Shown one piece after another: positions 12,867 to 25,114 of a stretch of 64,000 nucleotides of DNA (position 1 is the first letter of the stretch; each line of letters starts with the position of its first letter). A program made the position numbers and the translations under genes. The notes under the pieces were generated by a model. It had not been told where the DNA came from. It saw only the letters and a list, made by a program, of their open reading frames with translations, and made no database searches. Source of the stretch: Neckera pumila (taxonomy: Eukaryota > Streptophyta > Bryopsida > Hypnales > Neckeraceae); the NCBI GenBank assembly GCA_963969595.1, contig OZ018414.1, positions 17,343,660 through 17,407,659 on the forward strand. Direction: 5' to 3'.

Positions 12867-13554
12867 TGAGTGAGTGTTTGAGTGGAAACCCTCCAACCCT
12901 CAACCGTAATCCTTTGTTATACTTGCCTTTTTTCCGGTTTTAATACTAGTCGTTTCATTTCCTTCCATTGGATCAACCTTGAGAGAGATACACACAAGAG
13001 GGGCACAAGCGAGAAAAGAGAGACTACCCCAAAGAGAGAGATCGTGTGCCTGGGCTGGTGTAGTAGTGATGGCAAGCAGCCGGTTTGCTATTGATGAGGA
13101 AGTTTGGATACTGTACATAATATCTGTTGTAAGTCCCTGCCTGACAGAGAGCGTAGTTAGTATTGCTATAGGAGCATCCACCCACCCTCACTTCACTTCA
13201 CTTCGCCGTAGTAGGAGCTAGCTGTTTTGGGGGCCATCTCATATTGCAGAATGTCGTCCGAATTGGGACTTCCTTCCTTCACCCCCAACGGAGCCAGTCC
13301 AGTGGATTGCACAGGATGGATGTGGAGGGGCTCTCATGGGGCACTTTGACGAACTTGCCGGGTGACCTTCGGGGTCCCTGTTCAGTAAAAAGAAACTCTT
13401 TTCGCACATGGACGACTCGGGTGACGCAGTCTCTCTCTCTCTCTCTTTCTTGTTACTCACTTTCTCTGTTTACTGTTACCCATTATCTGTAATGCAGTTT
13501 GTGGAATCCAATCTGTAAGGTGGGGAACCGAATCCTACTGGTATGTTGTTCCTA
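12867..13554 (+). other. 3' flank of the AFB gene, probable 3' UTR
   Basis: Follows the AFB stop codon. It has moderate GC content, a CT run at 13430-13447 and no conserved reading frame. I cannot place the poly(A) site. Frames of 70-93 codons occur on both strands and look fortuitous. Confidence 0.45.
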
Positions 13555-14065
13555 CTGTATCATCAAGGTTTTAGGAGAGCTTTTGTTTTGATTACATCTA
13601 AGGTATGTTTTTTGCTCATACTGGTGTATATCTGCCTATGATTCCACCCTAGTTTTGGAATGAATATCATCTGGTAATTCACGAGTATTTCGAACCCGTG
13701 TGTAGTGTTTGGTATTGGTGTTGGGATACCCACCTTTGTGGTTTTAGATGTGATATCAGGTTCGGTGCACTACCAAGGTCTAGGAGAGCTTTAAGGTATA
13801 TTTTGCTATTACTGGTGTATATCTGCCTAGGATTCGGCTGTAGTATTGCAGTGAATATCATTTGGTAATGCAATAGTATTGTAAATTGTGGTCGGTGTTG
13901 GTATTGGATCCCGACCTTACTGGTTTTAGTTGTGATATCCGGTCCAGTGGGTTGATTAATAAGCTTACTAAGGTCTTGGAGAGTTTTATATTAATAATTG
14001 CAAGATTCCGCCAGAGTATTGCGGTGAGTATCATCTGGTAATCCTCGGGTATTTTGGACGAACTT
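13555..14065 (+). repeat. Three diverged tandem copies downstream of AFB
   Basis: Anchors recur in order: an ACTGGTGTATATCTGCCTA step at 13619 and 13811, then AATATCATCTGGTAAT-like at 13661, 13853 and 14026. These are followed by GGTATTGG and GTGATATC(A/C)GGT(T/C)C, then AGGTCT(A/T)GGAGAG. The period is about 175-190 bp. The copies are too diverged to be recent and no coding frame is conserved among them. Confidence 0.75.
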
Positions 14066-17000
14066 AGCGTATTGACATCCATTTCTTGGGGCTTCACTTT
14101 CAGCTGTCATAGCACCTGGTGGACCTGTTTGGCTGACAGTCTTTTGTCAGGACTCCCGTCATGTCGGCATTTTCATCAGTGTGGAGCGCTGTTGTTTCTG
14201 TGATGATTTTTGAAATCATAAAACTTGTCTTAAGCTGAGACCTTGATTGTGTTTGTGCAATCTGAATTTGGGAGTGTTCTTTTCTTTCATAGAATATTGT
14301 GTCTAATACCGGTGTGGGTGCTCTTTGTAAGTTATGCCTATATTGACATGACTAGGACTCTTCCTACTGCTATAGAATATTTCCAATTTGTATTCCAATT
14401 TTGAGGCAAAGCAATTATGACCAGTAGCTAGTTCGACAAACCTGTGCCGAATTAATTAATTTACTTTTTCTTCTGGAAACGGAGTTCAGTGACGGAGGCT
14501 ATAATGACCAATCGCCAACTCAAAAGAGACATAGGGAAAATATTATGATCTCTGACAGATTACTGCCGCATCGGTGTTTTTCAATTAATTCTGGCTTAGT
14601 TTCTCTGAGTTAATTAGTGTTGGGCTTGCTGTAAACCTGACCGAGCTTTGTAAATTGTTGTTGAGGTGTGTACCCCCGAACCGCCACTTTCTGCTACTGT
14701 GTGCCTAGTTACTATTATTATTCTGATTAAATTTTCATTATTTTCTTGTTGGCAAGAGAAAGGAGGTTCCAACACACCAAAGAACGTGACATTTGAATAC
14801 AATATGCAAAAGTTATGAAGGAACAAAGTTTGGCTCTAAAATCGTTTCTTCCACATAGGTACATAATTGATTTTGGAGATGTACGCAAAGTGAAGATGGT
14901 GGTTTAGGGTGTGGTGCATTTTGGGATGCCCAACTTATCTACAATTGTAAAACACTTAAGGTAAGTGACTCCATTGTGGGCAAAATGGAAAAGAAGTGCA
15001 TTATGAGCAAAACTATATTAGTGGTGTACATTTCAGAACTTGAATGTACACCGTCATTACTATTTTGCTCACAATGGGCTCATTTAGCTTGAAAGATGTT
15101 AAAAACATTTAGATAGGATATACGGAGTAACATTCTTGTGCAATGAGATTCGAAGGTCTTTCTAGAGTATCAATGTAACAAGGATAATTTGTATTAATCC
15201 CTAGTATTTTGTACATCCCCAAAGTGGATGTGTCTTGAAATTTTAATTTTAAAGATTTAAAATTTAAACCATTTTTAAAATTTAATTTAAGTTAAAAATT
15301 GTGAAGCTTGCAAATTTTGTTTCTACTTCATTTTAGAATTTTGAAAAAAACTAAAAAAATTGAAAGAATTATTGCAATTGCAAGCTTTAAGTTTTGAAAT
15401 CCAAAATCTATAATATTGTGTGTATTTAGTTTGTATTTCTTCTTTTTAAATGTTTTTTAAATTGAAATTGAAAAAATTAGATTTATCATTCTAACCTTCA
15501 TTTATGGTAAAAATTTCAATTTTTTTAATATGTGTTATAATTGATATAATTTTATTTCATTTTTTACTTTTAAAATCATAATAATTTTATTTTTCATCCA
15601 ATTTTCTTGAAAAAAAACAACATCAATAAAAAATAAATTCTTTTACAAGAAAAAATATCAAAGTTTTATACATCAATAATGTAGAAGGATAAAATTTAGC
15701 GTGATGCTGGCATTTGACTTGAAGGTCACTCACAAGTGTGTTTAAGGTGTAAATAAAAAATAAATTACTAATAAACCTTCACACCAATCTCCATTGCTAT
15801 TTGTATTTCCTAAAAAATCTATTTTTTTAATTGTGTTTTCTATATTTACTAATTAATTTACACTTTTAGCTACAAAATTATAACAATGATAATTTTTTCT
15901 AAACAAATTAAAATTGTATTACTGTGGTGGGAATTTGCAATATCACGTGTTGAAAATGTAAGATTAATACTTGAAGTGCTAAATTTAGCTCAAATATGAT
16001 ATTTGACCACTCCACAATGGATCAAAAGCAAAGGGGCTCTTGCCTTGAAGTTCAAGAAGGTTATGGACCTTCAAACCTCTAATCATACCAATGTCTGTTT
16101 TTCTTTTCATGATAATTGAATTCAATAATATCCCTTTTATGTATGGACATTAATTTAATTCATCCAAAATTTATAAAATACTTGTGTTAAAATCCTAAGA
16201 TTTATTCAATGTAGATTTTTAAAATTCTTCTTTGCAAACAGTTCAAAGAATATAAGTACTTCTTCACCTCCGAATTTTAATTTTCTTTGCTAAACATTAG
16301 TGACACTTCAAAAGTGATTTCAATAACTCAGTGTAAGATAAAAAAATACCAATCCCATCATATTGGAATTTATCATGATAAATTCACAGTACAAAAAACT
16401 TGTGAGAATCATAATTTTTTCATTCACAACTGAATCAATTTCGAAGAGAATTTTTTTTTGAAATTTTTGATTCAAACTGTCTTGATTATTATACATTGGC
16501 AATGCAATGGTAACTGATCCACCAACTGAACCAAATGGATATGATACAGTATCTATAAGTCCATAGTTCACAAACTTTTGTTTGAAATGAATTTATTTAC
16601 TAAATTCTTCTTCTCACTATTATAACACAAGATCTTGTGTTGGTAGATTACATTCAATATAAATTACAAAATATGATCTGACCAACTACTGTGGCTTTCT
16701 TCCATCACACCCTTCAATCATAGCCATGCGGCCACCAAACTCAAATTCAAAACCCGACTACGGTATGTATCTCAAAATGCACTAAAATTTGCAGAAATCT
16801 TACACGTTTCTAAGATTTTGCAAACCACAATTAATCAATTTTATATTTCAAACCAGCTGTATGTCAGTAGTTGCAACAATTTTTGGGTATTATATATTTC
16901 GTCTTCGAGATAAGAAAGCAAACTATCAGTCCCACGCTCCACACATGGTGCCACACACACAATGGAAAGGCTAACTGAAATATGATATATGATGATGGAG

Positions 17001-17470
17001 AGGGGGAAATAATAATATGATAAATTTAAATTTTTACGGTAAGTTGCAGTCTTCGCAGGCTTCTCTTGTGTGTGCGAGAATGGAGTTGGTGTCCTCAGTG
17101 TCAGGCCAGCTCTAGTGTGGCTTTTACTGCTTTGATGTCTGCAAAGCCTGCCTCGCCCTCCTGATGACGCTTGTGTGTGTACTCCGGCTACAAATTCCTT
17201 TAATTTACTCCATCAAGTGCAGCTCACTGTTGCTGCTGCTGCTCGTTCGCGGCTGGCTACGTCACAAAGAGAAAAAGGGAAGCACCACCAGGGGGGGGGG
17301 GGGGGGGGTAGTTATGGTAGGAATGTGCACTCCATGTGCTGCACCAATGCATCCAAGACGTGGACCGTGCAAATGGCTGCCAGGTCATGCATTGCCAGCA
17401 CTAATTTTGATGATCCCTTCATTTCGTGGGATCAAGTGAACTTAAAGTACACTGAATACACAAAATATTC
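14066..17470. other. AT-rich intergenic DNA with a small foldback and a G-run
   Basis: No gene recognised. Notable parts are a foldback at 14958-15092 (listed separately) and, at 17291-17308, an 18-base G homopolymer inside GC-richer DNA (17050-17440). The latter has two overlapping short frames without any domain. 15240-15670 is an extreme A/T tract. Confidence 0.5.
14958..15092. repeat. Small foldback (MITE-like)
   Basis: The left arm, around AGTGACTCCATTGTGGGC then AAAATGG, pairs with the right arm CTATTTTGCTCACAATGGGCTCATTT. The roughly 80-bp interior contains a second small inverted pair built on TGTACA. Similar ends recur in no other place that I noticed. Confidence 0.55.
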
Positions 17471-17959
17471 ATAGTGAAATTAGGTTTCCCCCACTAATTC
17501 TTCAAGAGTCCACACTATACAAATATTCATTGCTTTTGTACAATGATGCATTCAATTTAGAGCCATGTGTATGGCATAGATTTGAGCATCAATTCAAAGC
17601 TTGGTCCAGAAAGTGGCATGCACCTCCATGTGGAACAAGCATTGATCCATGAGGTAATTTATCTTAGAGAAGGCAACCTAATTGACAAGGCAAACCTAAT
17701 TTCACTATTTTGTGTAGTTAAATTGGGTTGTCTTGACAATTAAGTTGCTTTATTCCAGAGAAGTTACCTCATGTGCTTCATGAATCATTGCTTGTGTAGA
17801 TGGAGGCACAAGTCATTCTCTCATTTTGAGCCATGAATTAGTACACCAACCCATGTAGCGTACATGTTTCCTACATCTCTGCATCATTCTATAGTAACTC
17901 TGATGTTGATATAGAGTAGAATGTGGAGAAATTAGTGTGGGGCAACCTAATTTCCCTAT
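17471..17959. mobile_element. TIR element, ATAGTGAAATTAGG family, long copy
   Basis: The left end ATAGTGAAATTAGG, then TTTCCCCCACTAATTCTTC, is mirrored at the right end as GAGAAATTAGTGTGGGGC then AACCTAATTTCCCTAT, giving a TIR of about 45 bp. The interior 17519-17720 is about 90% alike to 49340-49538. An internal inverted pair on CATGAGGTAA / TTACCTCATG spans 17650-17785. It is non-coding. Confidence 0.75.
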
Positions 17960-18819
17960 TCAATGTAGAAGCACCAATAGTCAACCACGTCCAATACTCA
18001 ACCTGTAGAGATGGAGTATTTTCAACCAAGGTTGGAACTAATATCCAACAGAAGTTGGGAATGTGTTTTTTTGGTCTTTTCTAAGGTTGGGATTATTAAG
18101 GTTATGACACATGTCCCCAAATAGTGACCGAGAAAGTAGGAAGTAGTGAGCTGATTCCAAAAACTAGTGAAATGCACTTTTGGGCTCCCAAAATTCACTG
18201 TAATTTCAAATGTGGGAATAAAATTTTGAAAATTTTGCAATCCCCATATTTCCTATCCTCCTATCTTCCTACATGGGAAAAATTTCCACCACCTCTTACT
18301 GTGCATGATCTGTTCCAAAACTGCTTAAATGATCGATTCTACCTTCGTTGCTTTCAGATCGCCATTGTTTGTGCCCTGTTTGCTTGTACCAGTACCCAGT
18401 TTTGCTTAATTAGATAATCATTTGATGCTAATACTTACACCTGTTTGTTGATTAATTGATGTCCAGCAAGCATCATCTCTTATTACACTAGTGCTATGAG
18501 GCAGAAACTGCTGCCATTATGACTGACAAAGCTTGGCTTCTACCGTCAATCAGCACTTGCTCAATGCTCATGTCCAAGTTCAAATAACAGACAATTGAAT
18601 GTACCTCCTCGTCGTAGGCTGAACACGCTCATGCTAACTTATTACATAACTATCAGTTGCCGGGCTAGTTGTCACCACAGACCTGTGAAACAGCCTCGGT
18701 TCCATAATGGCAATCACAAGGAAAATGAAATCAAAAGAAGCAATACTAAAAACAAAAGGTCCGATGGCGAGTTGGTTTGGGGGGCAGCACCCTGAAATTT
18801 GGTGCCAAGGGACCACCTT
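17960..18819. other. Intergenic, no gene recognised
   Basis: The stretch 18005-18120 (core AAGGTTGGGAT...ATGACACATGTC) is repeated in diverged form at 53655-53762, so it belongs to a dispersed repeat. No convincing coding sequence. Confidence 0.45.
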
Positions 18820-18823
18820 TTAA

Positions 18824-19747
18824 CCCCTAAAGGACCAAGGTGATTTTCCTACCAAAAACCATTCAAAATTGTCATTTTTATTGCAAAGAGAAAGGAGTTT
18901 AAAAAATTGTTTCTTTTTGCATATCCAATTGTAAGATCTTATACTTGACTAGTATATGAATATGTGGAAGAAATTTTAGAAATTTTGACCACGTAGATTG
19001 CAAGATATATGCATTTAAAGTGAAGAAAACAAGTTTTTTTCCACCTTGCTTGACTAGATTTTTTGGCTTTGAATCTTTTTAGTTCAAATTTTTTGCACTA
19101 TTGATTTTGAATTTCTACTAATTTATGTTAAGTAGTTGAGTTGAGAATCTACCAAAATATTTTAGGAAAAAAAGCACTTAATTTTCACTCATTAAAAAAT
19201 TGTTAAGTAGAGGTGAGTTCAAGATTGAAGAAAAAACTAAATTGTTAACAGCTTTTAGATGGAACTGAATCACAATAATTCCAACGGTAGATTGTTCTAG
19301 CAAAAAAATCTAACCCTGTCTAACAAAAAAATTTGAAAAATTTGAAAAATTGAATTCGAAAATGAATTCTATAAGTTATTTTTTCAAGAAGATGCTTAGA
19401 TTGCCCGAAAAACTAAGATTGTCCATAACTTTCTCATTATTAGTCCAAATTGAATTAAACAAAGCTTTACATGTAGACAAAAATATAGTCTTTGAGTCAA
19501 AAAATTGAAAAAAAATTATTTTGACTTTTTGTGATTTACTTTGTGCTGCCCGCCAAATTCCATTTTTGCTTATTGTGCCATAACTTTTGCTCCCGGGCAT
19601 CAATTAAAATAAAATTTATATAATCAAAAAGCTCTTGCAAAAATATACAACCTCAAAAAATTCCAAAATATATTTCTAAAAACTGAGACAATAGGAACCT
19701 GCCCGGACCCAAATTAAACCCCAAGGGGACAACTGGTCCTTTAGGGG
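18824..19747. mobile_element. TTAA-flanked MITE, copy A
   Basis: Ends CCCCTAAAGGACCAAGG and (right, inward) CCCCTAAAGGACCAGTTG, flanked by TTAA at 18820-18823 and 19748-19751. 924 bp, non-coding. Internal blocks shared with copies B, C, G, J, L and M include TTGTCCATAACTTTCTCAT and CATAACTTTTGCTCCCGGGC. Its right TTAA is also the left TTAA of copy B. Confidence 0.9.
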
Positions 19748-19751
19748 TTAA

Positions 19752-20670
19752 TTCCTAAAGTCCCAAGGTCCTTTTTCCATCAAAAACCACTCAAAACTGC
19801 CATTTCTATAGCAAAGAGCAAAAAAAAACTTTCAATGTGTTTTTTGCAAATTTAACCAAAGGATCTTGTACTACACTAGTATAAGAATGTGTGGAAGAAA
19901 TTTTAGAAGCTTTGACCGTGTAGATTGCAAGATATTTGCATTTAAATTGAAGGAATCAAGTTTTTTTGCACCTTGTTCAACTAATTTTTTTGGCTTTGAA
20001 CCTTCTTAACTTAAAAGTTTTGCTCTAATGATTTTGAGTTTCTAATTTATATGATGAAGAAATGAGTTGAAAATCTAGGAAAAAAATTTCAAAAAAGAAA
20101 CACTTAGTTTTCACTCATTAAAAATTTGTTAAGTAGAAGTAGGTTCAAGATTGAAGGAAAAATGAAATCATTAATAGCTCTAAGATAGGGTTGAAATACA
20201 CTAATCTCAATGGTGAGATTGTTCTAGCAAGAAATCTTGACCTTGTGAAACTTTTTCTTTTTTTAAATTGTCATAATTGAGTTCAGAAATGAATCCTACA
20301 AGTTATTTTTTCAAGAAGATGCTCTAATTGCCCGAAAAGTAAGATTGTCCATAACTTTTGCATAACAAATCCAAATGGAATGAATCAAAGCTTCCCATGT
20401 AGATGAAAATAAAATCTTTCTGAAAAAAATTTAAAAAAAATTAATTTAAAGTTTTTGTGAGGTTTTTTTCTACCCACCAAACTAAAATTTGGAGTTTTCT
20501 GGCATAACTTTTGCTACTGGGCATCGATTGAAATAAAAATTACATTTTTGGAAAGCTAACGTGATTATCTATTTTCACAAAAAAAATAGAAAATTACAAC
20601 AAATATTGAGACTGTAGGAGCTTGCCCAAAATCCATTTTGTCCCTCGAGGGGACAATGGGACTTTAGAGG
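19752..20670. mobile_element. TTAA-flanked MITE, copy B
   Basis: Starts TTCCTAAAGTCCCAAGG and ends GGGACTTTAGAGG, with TTAA on both sides (19748-19751, 20671-20674). 919 bp; same internal order as copy A at clearly lower identity, so an older relative rather than a fresh duplicate. Non-coding. Confidence 0.85.
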
Positions 20671-20674
20671 TTAA

Positions 20675-20958
20675 GGTAGTCTGTTCTAAAAGCGAGTGGG
20701 TTCTAAGAGCAATTAAGCCATAGAGGTACATTTTTCTTTCTTCAATGTACTAGCAGTGTACATTTCAGTAGATGGTCGATTTTAGTGACCATTGCATTTC
20801 AACTTCAAGAATTTGTAACTAATTCCACAAAGGTCCAAAAAATATGAAACGACTTGGGTTAGATGTCAATTCCATTTTTCTTCCTAAAAAAATTTATTGA
20901 ATATTGTTTCAAGGAGTTTAGCTTCCCCTAGAAGGCACTCAACTCTTAAATGGTCAGT
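20675..20958. mobile_element. TTAA-bounded element U (GGTA-type ends)
   Basis: Fills the whole gap between the right TTAA of copy B and the left TTAA of copy C. It begins GGTAGTCTGTTCTAAAAGC. A diverged second copy at about 22465-22907 carries an extra insertion (22648-22783) and ends AAGTTTACC followed by TTAG, matching the GGTA end type. Shared interior: CTTTCTTCAATGTAC and CCACAAAGGTCCAAAAAATA. Confidence 0.55.
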
Positions 20959-20962
20959 TTAA

Positions 20963-21540
20963 CCCCTAAAGTCCCAAGGCCATTTTTCAGTCAAAAATCA
21001 CTCAAAACTGCTACTTTTGTTGCGTTCATCTAAAAGATGAGAAAAAATATTTTTTTTTAGAAAATAACCGTAGGATCTTATACTACACTTTTTACAGATC
21101 ATGTAGTAAAAATTTTGTGATGTTTGACCGTACGGATTGAAAGATATCAGCATTCAAAGTGAAAGAAAAAGTTTTTTTCAAGAAGATGCTCTCATTGCCC
21201 GAAAAACAAGATTGTCCATAACTTTCTCATAAAAAGTCCAAATGAAATGAATCAAAGCTTCCCAAATAGGCAAAAATATAATCTATAAGGAAAAAAAATT
21301 TAAAAAATTAAATTAAATTTTTTGCAAATTTTTTTTGCTGCCCCTTCTCCCCTGTTTTGAGCTTATTTGGGCATAACTTTTGCTCCCGGGCACCGATTGA
21401 AATAAAAATTACATTCCCCAAAAGCTACTAAGTTTTTCTATCTTATGGGAAAGTTTCAAAAAGTTTCATTAAAAATTGAGCTCATAGGAACCTGCCCAAA
21501 ATCCATTTTGTCCCCCGTAGGGACAATGGGACTTTAGGGG
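20963..21540. mobile_element. TTAA-flanked MITE, copy C (578 bp)
   Basis: Ends CCCCTAAAGTCCCAAGG and GGGACTTTAGGGG with TTAA at 20959-20962 and 21541-21544. It has exactly the same length as copy L (49743-50320) and is nearly identical to it throughout, so the two moved recently relative to the other copies. A shorter deletion derivative of the A/B type. Non-coding. Confidence 0.92.
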
Positions 21541-21544
21541 TTAA

Positions 21545-22937
21545 GAGCAAACGGTCAAGTTTAAGAGCAAACTACTTTAGATAGTGAAGAAAATTCATGA
21601 TTTAGGAATTTGAGTGTAAAGAAAAGAAACAAATTTGTCAATTAGAAAATCCAACCTACTGAAATTGGAGGCATTTTATAACTTTCTTGAATTCACCACG
21701 TTATTTTCTATTGTAAGTTGATTTTTTCTTGTGTGGCAACAAAAAATTTAGATAGGAAATATTAAATTCAATGTCCTTGTAGTGTTACAATGGATGGAAT
21801 GATTCTATCTACAATAGTACTATTCTAGAAGAGAACACTACAACATTGTTTAAGAATGTTGTATACTCTTGTGGAGAATTGTTTAGGTCATGATATCAAA
21901 TACATCATCCTCACAAATAGGAGGTTTCTGAAGTCATGTCAAATGCAGCATATTGTGGTCACCCTCTCACTAGCTAGAGTTGTCCTTTAGCCCCAAATAG
22001 TTGGCATGCATTGGACGGATGATGAACTTTTTCAAGAGCTATAATTATAGAAGCTCCTCAAAATGGATGAAGTGCATCCAAGTATATTGAAATAGCAATT
22101 TTGTCTATTCTTGAGCTATTTAAGTGACTCACTTGGTCACTCTGTGATTCATACTTTTGTGCTAGGTTGTGAAACAATTCATTAATTTAGAGAACAAAAA
22201 TACTGCACAAACAATTCTTATGTCTAAATTATACTCAAATCATAATTCAGTTTGCCTAAAATACTCTAGATTAACATTCATTTTCTTATTAAGTTGCCTT
22301 AGGGCTTAAATTTATCCAAATAGGCATGTCGACCTTGTGTCACTGTTAAAAAAAAAGTAGTAAGGATCAATCTATACTTGTTTACCAAATTAATGACCTC
22401 CACTAGATCTACAAGTATTGGACAACCATGAATGATTCTATTAGTTGCAATTGAACTAAAGAAAATTGCTCTAAAAGCGCCCGTGCCTCTTAAAGCAATC
22501 ATGACACAAATGAACATTTTTTGCTTTCTTCAATGTACCAACAATGTACATTTCAAGAGGTAGTCACTTTTAGTGACCACTGTATTTCAACTTAAAAAAT
22601 TCATAACTAACTCCACAAAGGTCCAAAAAATATGAAACAACAGGTTAAAGTAGGAGGTCCGTAAATCGACCATTTAAGCCCATCTACCTCATCAATGATT
22701 GTAGTAGATTTTTCAAAGAATATGTCACTCATTCCTAGATAGGGGGCGCATTTAGAACCCGCTCCATTTAAGGACCTCCTACCTTAGATGCCAATTCCAT
22801 TTCTCTTCCTACACAAATTCACTAAATTTTATTTTCAAGGAGTTTCACTTCCCCCAAAGGCAATCAGCTCTTAAATGGCTGCTTTTAAGAGCTAAGTTTA
22901 CCTTAGGGTTGAAAACTAAATGAAAGAACAGGATCAA
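21545..22937. other. AT-rich intergenic DNA holding a second, interrupted copy of element U
   Basis: No gene. From about 22465 to 22907 the sequence follows element U (20675-20958), broken by the small insertion at 22648-22783. The remainder is unassigned. Confidence 0.5.
22648..22783. mobile_element. Tourist/Harbinger-like MITE with TTA duplication
   Basis: 136 bp, ends AAGTAGGAGGTCC and GGACCTCCTACC, flanked by TTA at 22645-22647 and 22784-22786. The uninterrupted sequence is preserved at 20840-20880 (TATGAAACGACTTGGGTTAG), which has a single TTA at 20858-20860. This gives a natural empty site. Three-base TTA duplication is the PIF/Harbinger rule. Confidence 0.75.
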
Positions 22938-22941
22938 TTAA

Positions 22942-23379
22942 GGTAGACCAGCCCATTGTGGTCAAATGACCCATAGTGGACACCTAATGACCTCATGACA
23001 GCTTTTCTGGCCACAATCAATGTCTAACCTGACACCAATGGAGGGATTAGTGACCTCATTAGGAACACTTGCTTTTTCAGTGTAAATCATTGTAGGAAGT
23101 GACATTTTATGGCCTTCTACATTAAAAATTATTGTGACCACTTTAGGTGATTAAAAAGAGCATATTGGATACACTTTTTGTTGGTTATGGGGTAGTCTAC
23201 TGACCTTTTTGGACAAATCACTTCAAAAATCCATAACAAATTCATACTTTGTTTGAAAAATATAATTTCAAATGCTCTCACTATTTCTCACACTTGTCTT
23301 CGTGTGGGAAAAATTTGAAAACTTTCAGCTACGGCATGAGGGTAGACTCCAAAGTTTGACCACAATGGGGTGGTTTACC
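22942..23379. mobile_element. TTAA-flanked element T (GGTA-type ends)
   Basis: Left end GGTAGACCAGCCCATTGTGG, right end inward GGTAAACCACCCCATTGTGG, a TIR of about 24 bp. TTAA lies at 22938-22941 and 23380-23383; the second is shared with copy D. The interior is non-coding. Confidence 0.75.
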
Positions 23380-23383
23380 TTAA

Positions 23384-24309
23384 CCCCTAAAGTTTCATGA
23401 CTATGTAATCACCAAAAACGCTCCAAAACTGCCATTTCTATTACAACTACCAAATTTTCGGAAAAAAACAATTTTTGACACATGTAGCCGTAGGATCTTG
23501 TAGTATGATATTTTGAAAACATGTGGTAAAAATTTCAGAAAATTCCACCGTGTGGATCATAAGATATAAGCATTCAAAGTCTTGAAAACCATTTTTTCAA
23601 TCCTGCGAAAAACCGGGCAGCTGCACTTTGCAAGCTCACTTTTCAATGAAAAAATGCCGATAAAGGTGGTGCTTCTTTGAATTCAGTTTCCTAAACAAGT
23701 TGTCTATATGCATGAAAAATTTCACATCATTTGGAATTGTACAACATATAGGAAAAAAATAATAAGTAGAAAGAAGTAGAAAATGACTCAAAATACTAAA
23801 TTTTTAAAAATTTAATCATGGAATTTAAAAATGCCAATCCCAACGGTTGTAATGTTGTAATAATCAATCTACATCCTAAGATTTTATTTTTTTCCCAAAA
23901 TATTGAAAATTGATTTAAATAATCGACTTTAAAGGTTTTTTTAGAGTAGAGAATCCATAACTGCCCGCAAACCAAAAACTCTCATAACTTTTGACTCATT
24001 GATTGAAATGGAGTGACTCAAAGCTTTTAAAGTATATATATAAATGTAGAGAACCAATTTCAAAAAAAAAATTCCGGAAAAAATGATTTTTTCTGATCTG
24101 CCCAAACTGCCCGGTTACGAAAAAAAGTAACATATTAGGTCACAACTTTTGACTCGTATTTCAAAATGTCATGAAACTTGGTACACATGAAGATATTCCT
24201 TGCCCCCACCTTCTATTAAAATTTCAGCCTCAAATATGGATATCTCTAGTCACACGTACCTGCCCAAAATTTCTATACGGCCAAAAAATGCATGTTGGTC
24301 CTTTAGGGG
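23384..24309. mobile_element. TTAA-flanked MITE, copy D
   Basis: Ends CCCCTAAAGTTTCATGAC and TGGTCCTTTAGGGG, flanked by TTAA at 23380-23383 and 24310-24313. 926 bp. The interior is related to copy K (ATGTTGTAATAATCAATCTACATCC block). Non-coding. Confidence 0.88.
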
Positions 24310-24313
24310 TTAA

Positions 24314-24885
24314 ACCCCACCTCTTCTTTTTCTGCACCCAAGAAACAGTCACTTTTACCTTTTGTTTTTCAACTGTTTTTCTTTTATCCCATGTTCGATG
24401 GATCTGTGCAAGGACGGGGAGATCGCTCCAGTGGTCCAGTGGCGTGAACATGGCATGAGGAGCAGGTTTCTCTTCCCCCTCATCAAGACGGGAGTCCTGC
24501 TCTAGGGACACATGAAACATGGTGTTTTAATTTCTCCCTAAGGACAAGCTTACTTGTACACACTGAAGAGAGAATCAGAAGAACTCAGAATCAGAGGCCA
24601 ACTACCACATGTGCTCCTAACTGCCACTATTCAACTGTTAGTTGCGGTTTTTTCTGTCCTGGTCTTCTTCCACCACACAAACAAACAACAAACCAAAGCC
24701 CCCCCCTCCCCGCGGGCACAATGCACCAGGAAATTCACATGAACACCTGATTTGTCTCGAGCATCTCATTTGTCTCCACTTGCCACTTGAATGAGCTTCA
24801 TTGATCCGCCTCAAATGGGCACTTATCTATTTCATTTGTTTCATAAAAAAACAAAAAAAATGGTGCACTCGGTGATTGCCATTAA
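24314..24885. other. Intergenic, no gene recognised
   Basis: Moderately GC-rich; frames of up to 96 codons on both strands overlap (24171-24520) and show no motif. Contains a C-rich run at 24699-24710. Confidence 0.4.
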
Positions 24886-25110
24886 CTTGTAAAGGACGGA
24901 TTGGTGATCATGGAAGTCATCCCTTTGGTTACCATGTGATTCATTGGGTTAAAAAAAAAATGCAAAAAGGCACTCACTGGAAGTCAAACTACTGTAGAAG
25001 ATCTCTCGTTTTCACAACTGAATTACGAGGATGAATAGTTAGACTTCTTTCCTATTAGAAGAATAAGTCTCTGTCATTGGACAAAAGACGTATGCGTCGA
25101 CGTTAAAGGA
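24886..25110. mobile_element. Short TTAA-bounded element related to 6284-7019
   Basis: TTAA at 24882-24885 and 25111-25114. The right end GACGTTAAAGGA and about 140 bp inside it align with 6890-7019. The left end is CTTGTAAAGGACGG. A deletion derivative or partial copy. Confidence 0.5.
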
Positions 25111-25114
25111 TTAA

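Noticed and set aside
18824..18840. CCCCTAAA ends as telomere-like sequence
   Set aside because: The unit resembles the plant telomere repeat CCCTAAA, but it occurs once per element end and never in tandem.
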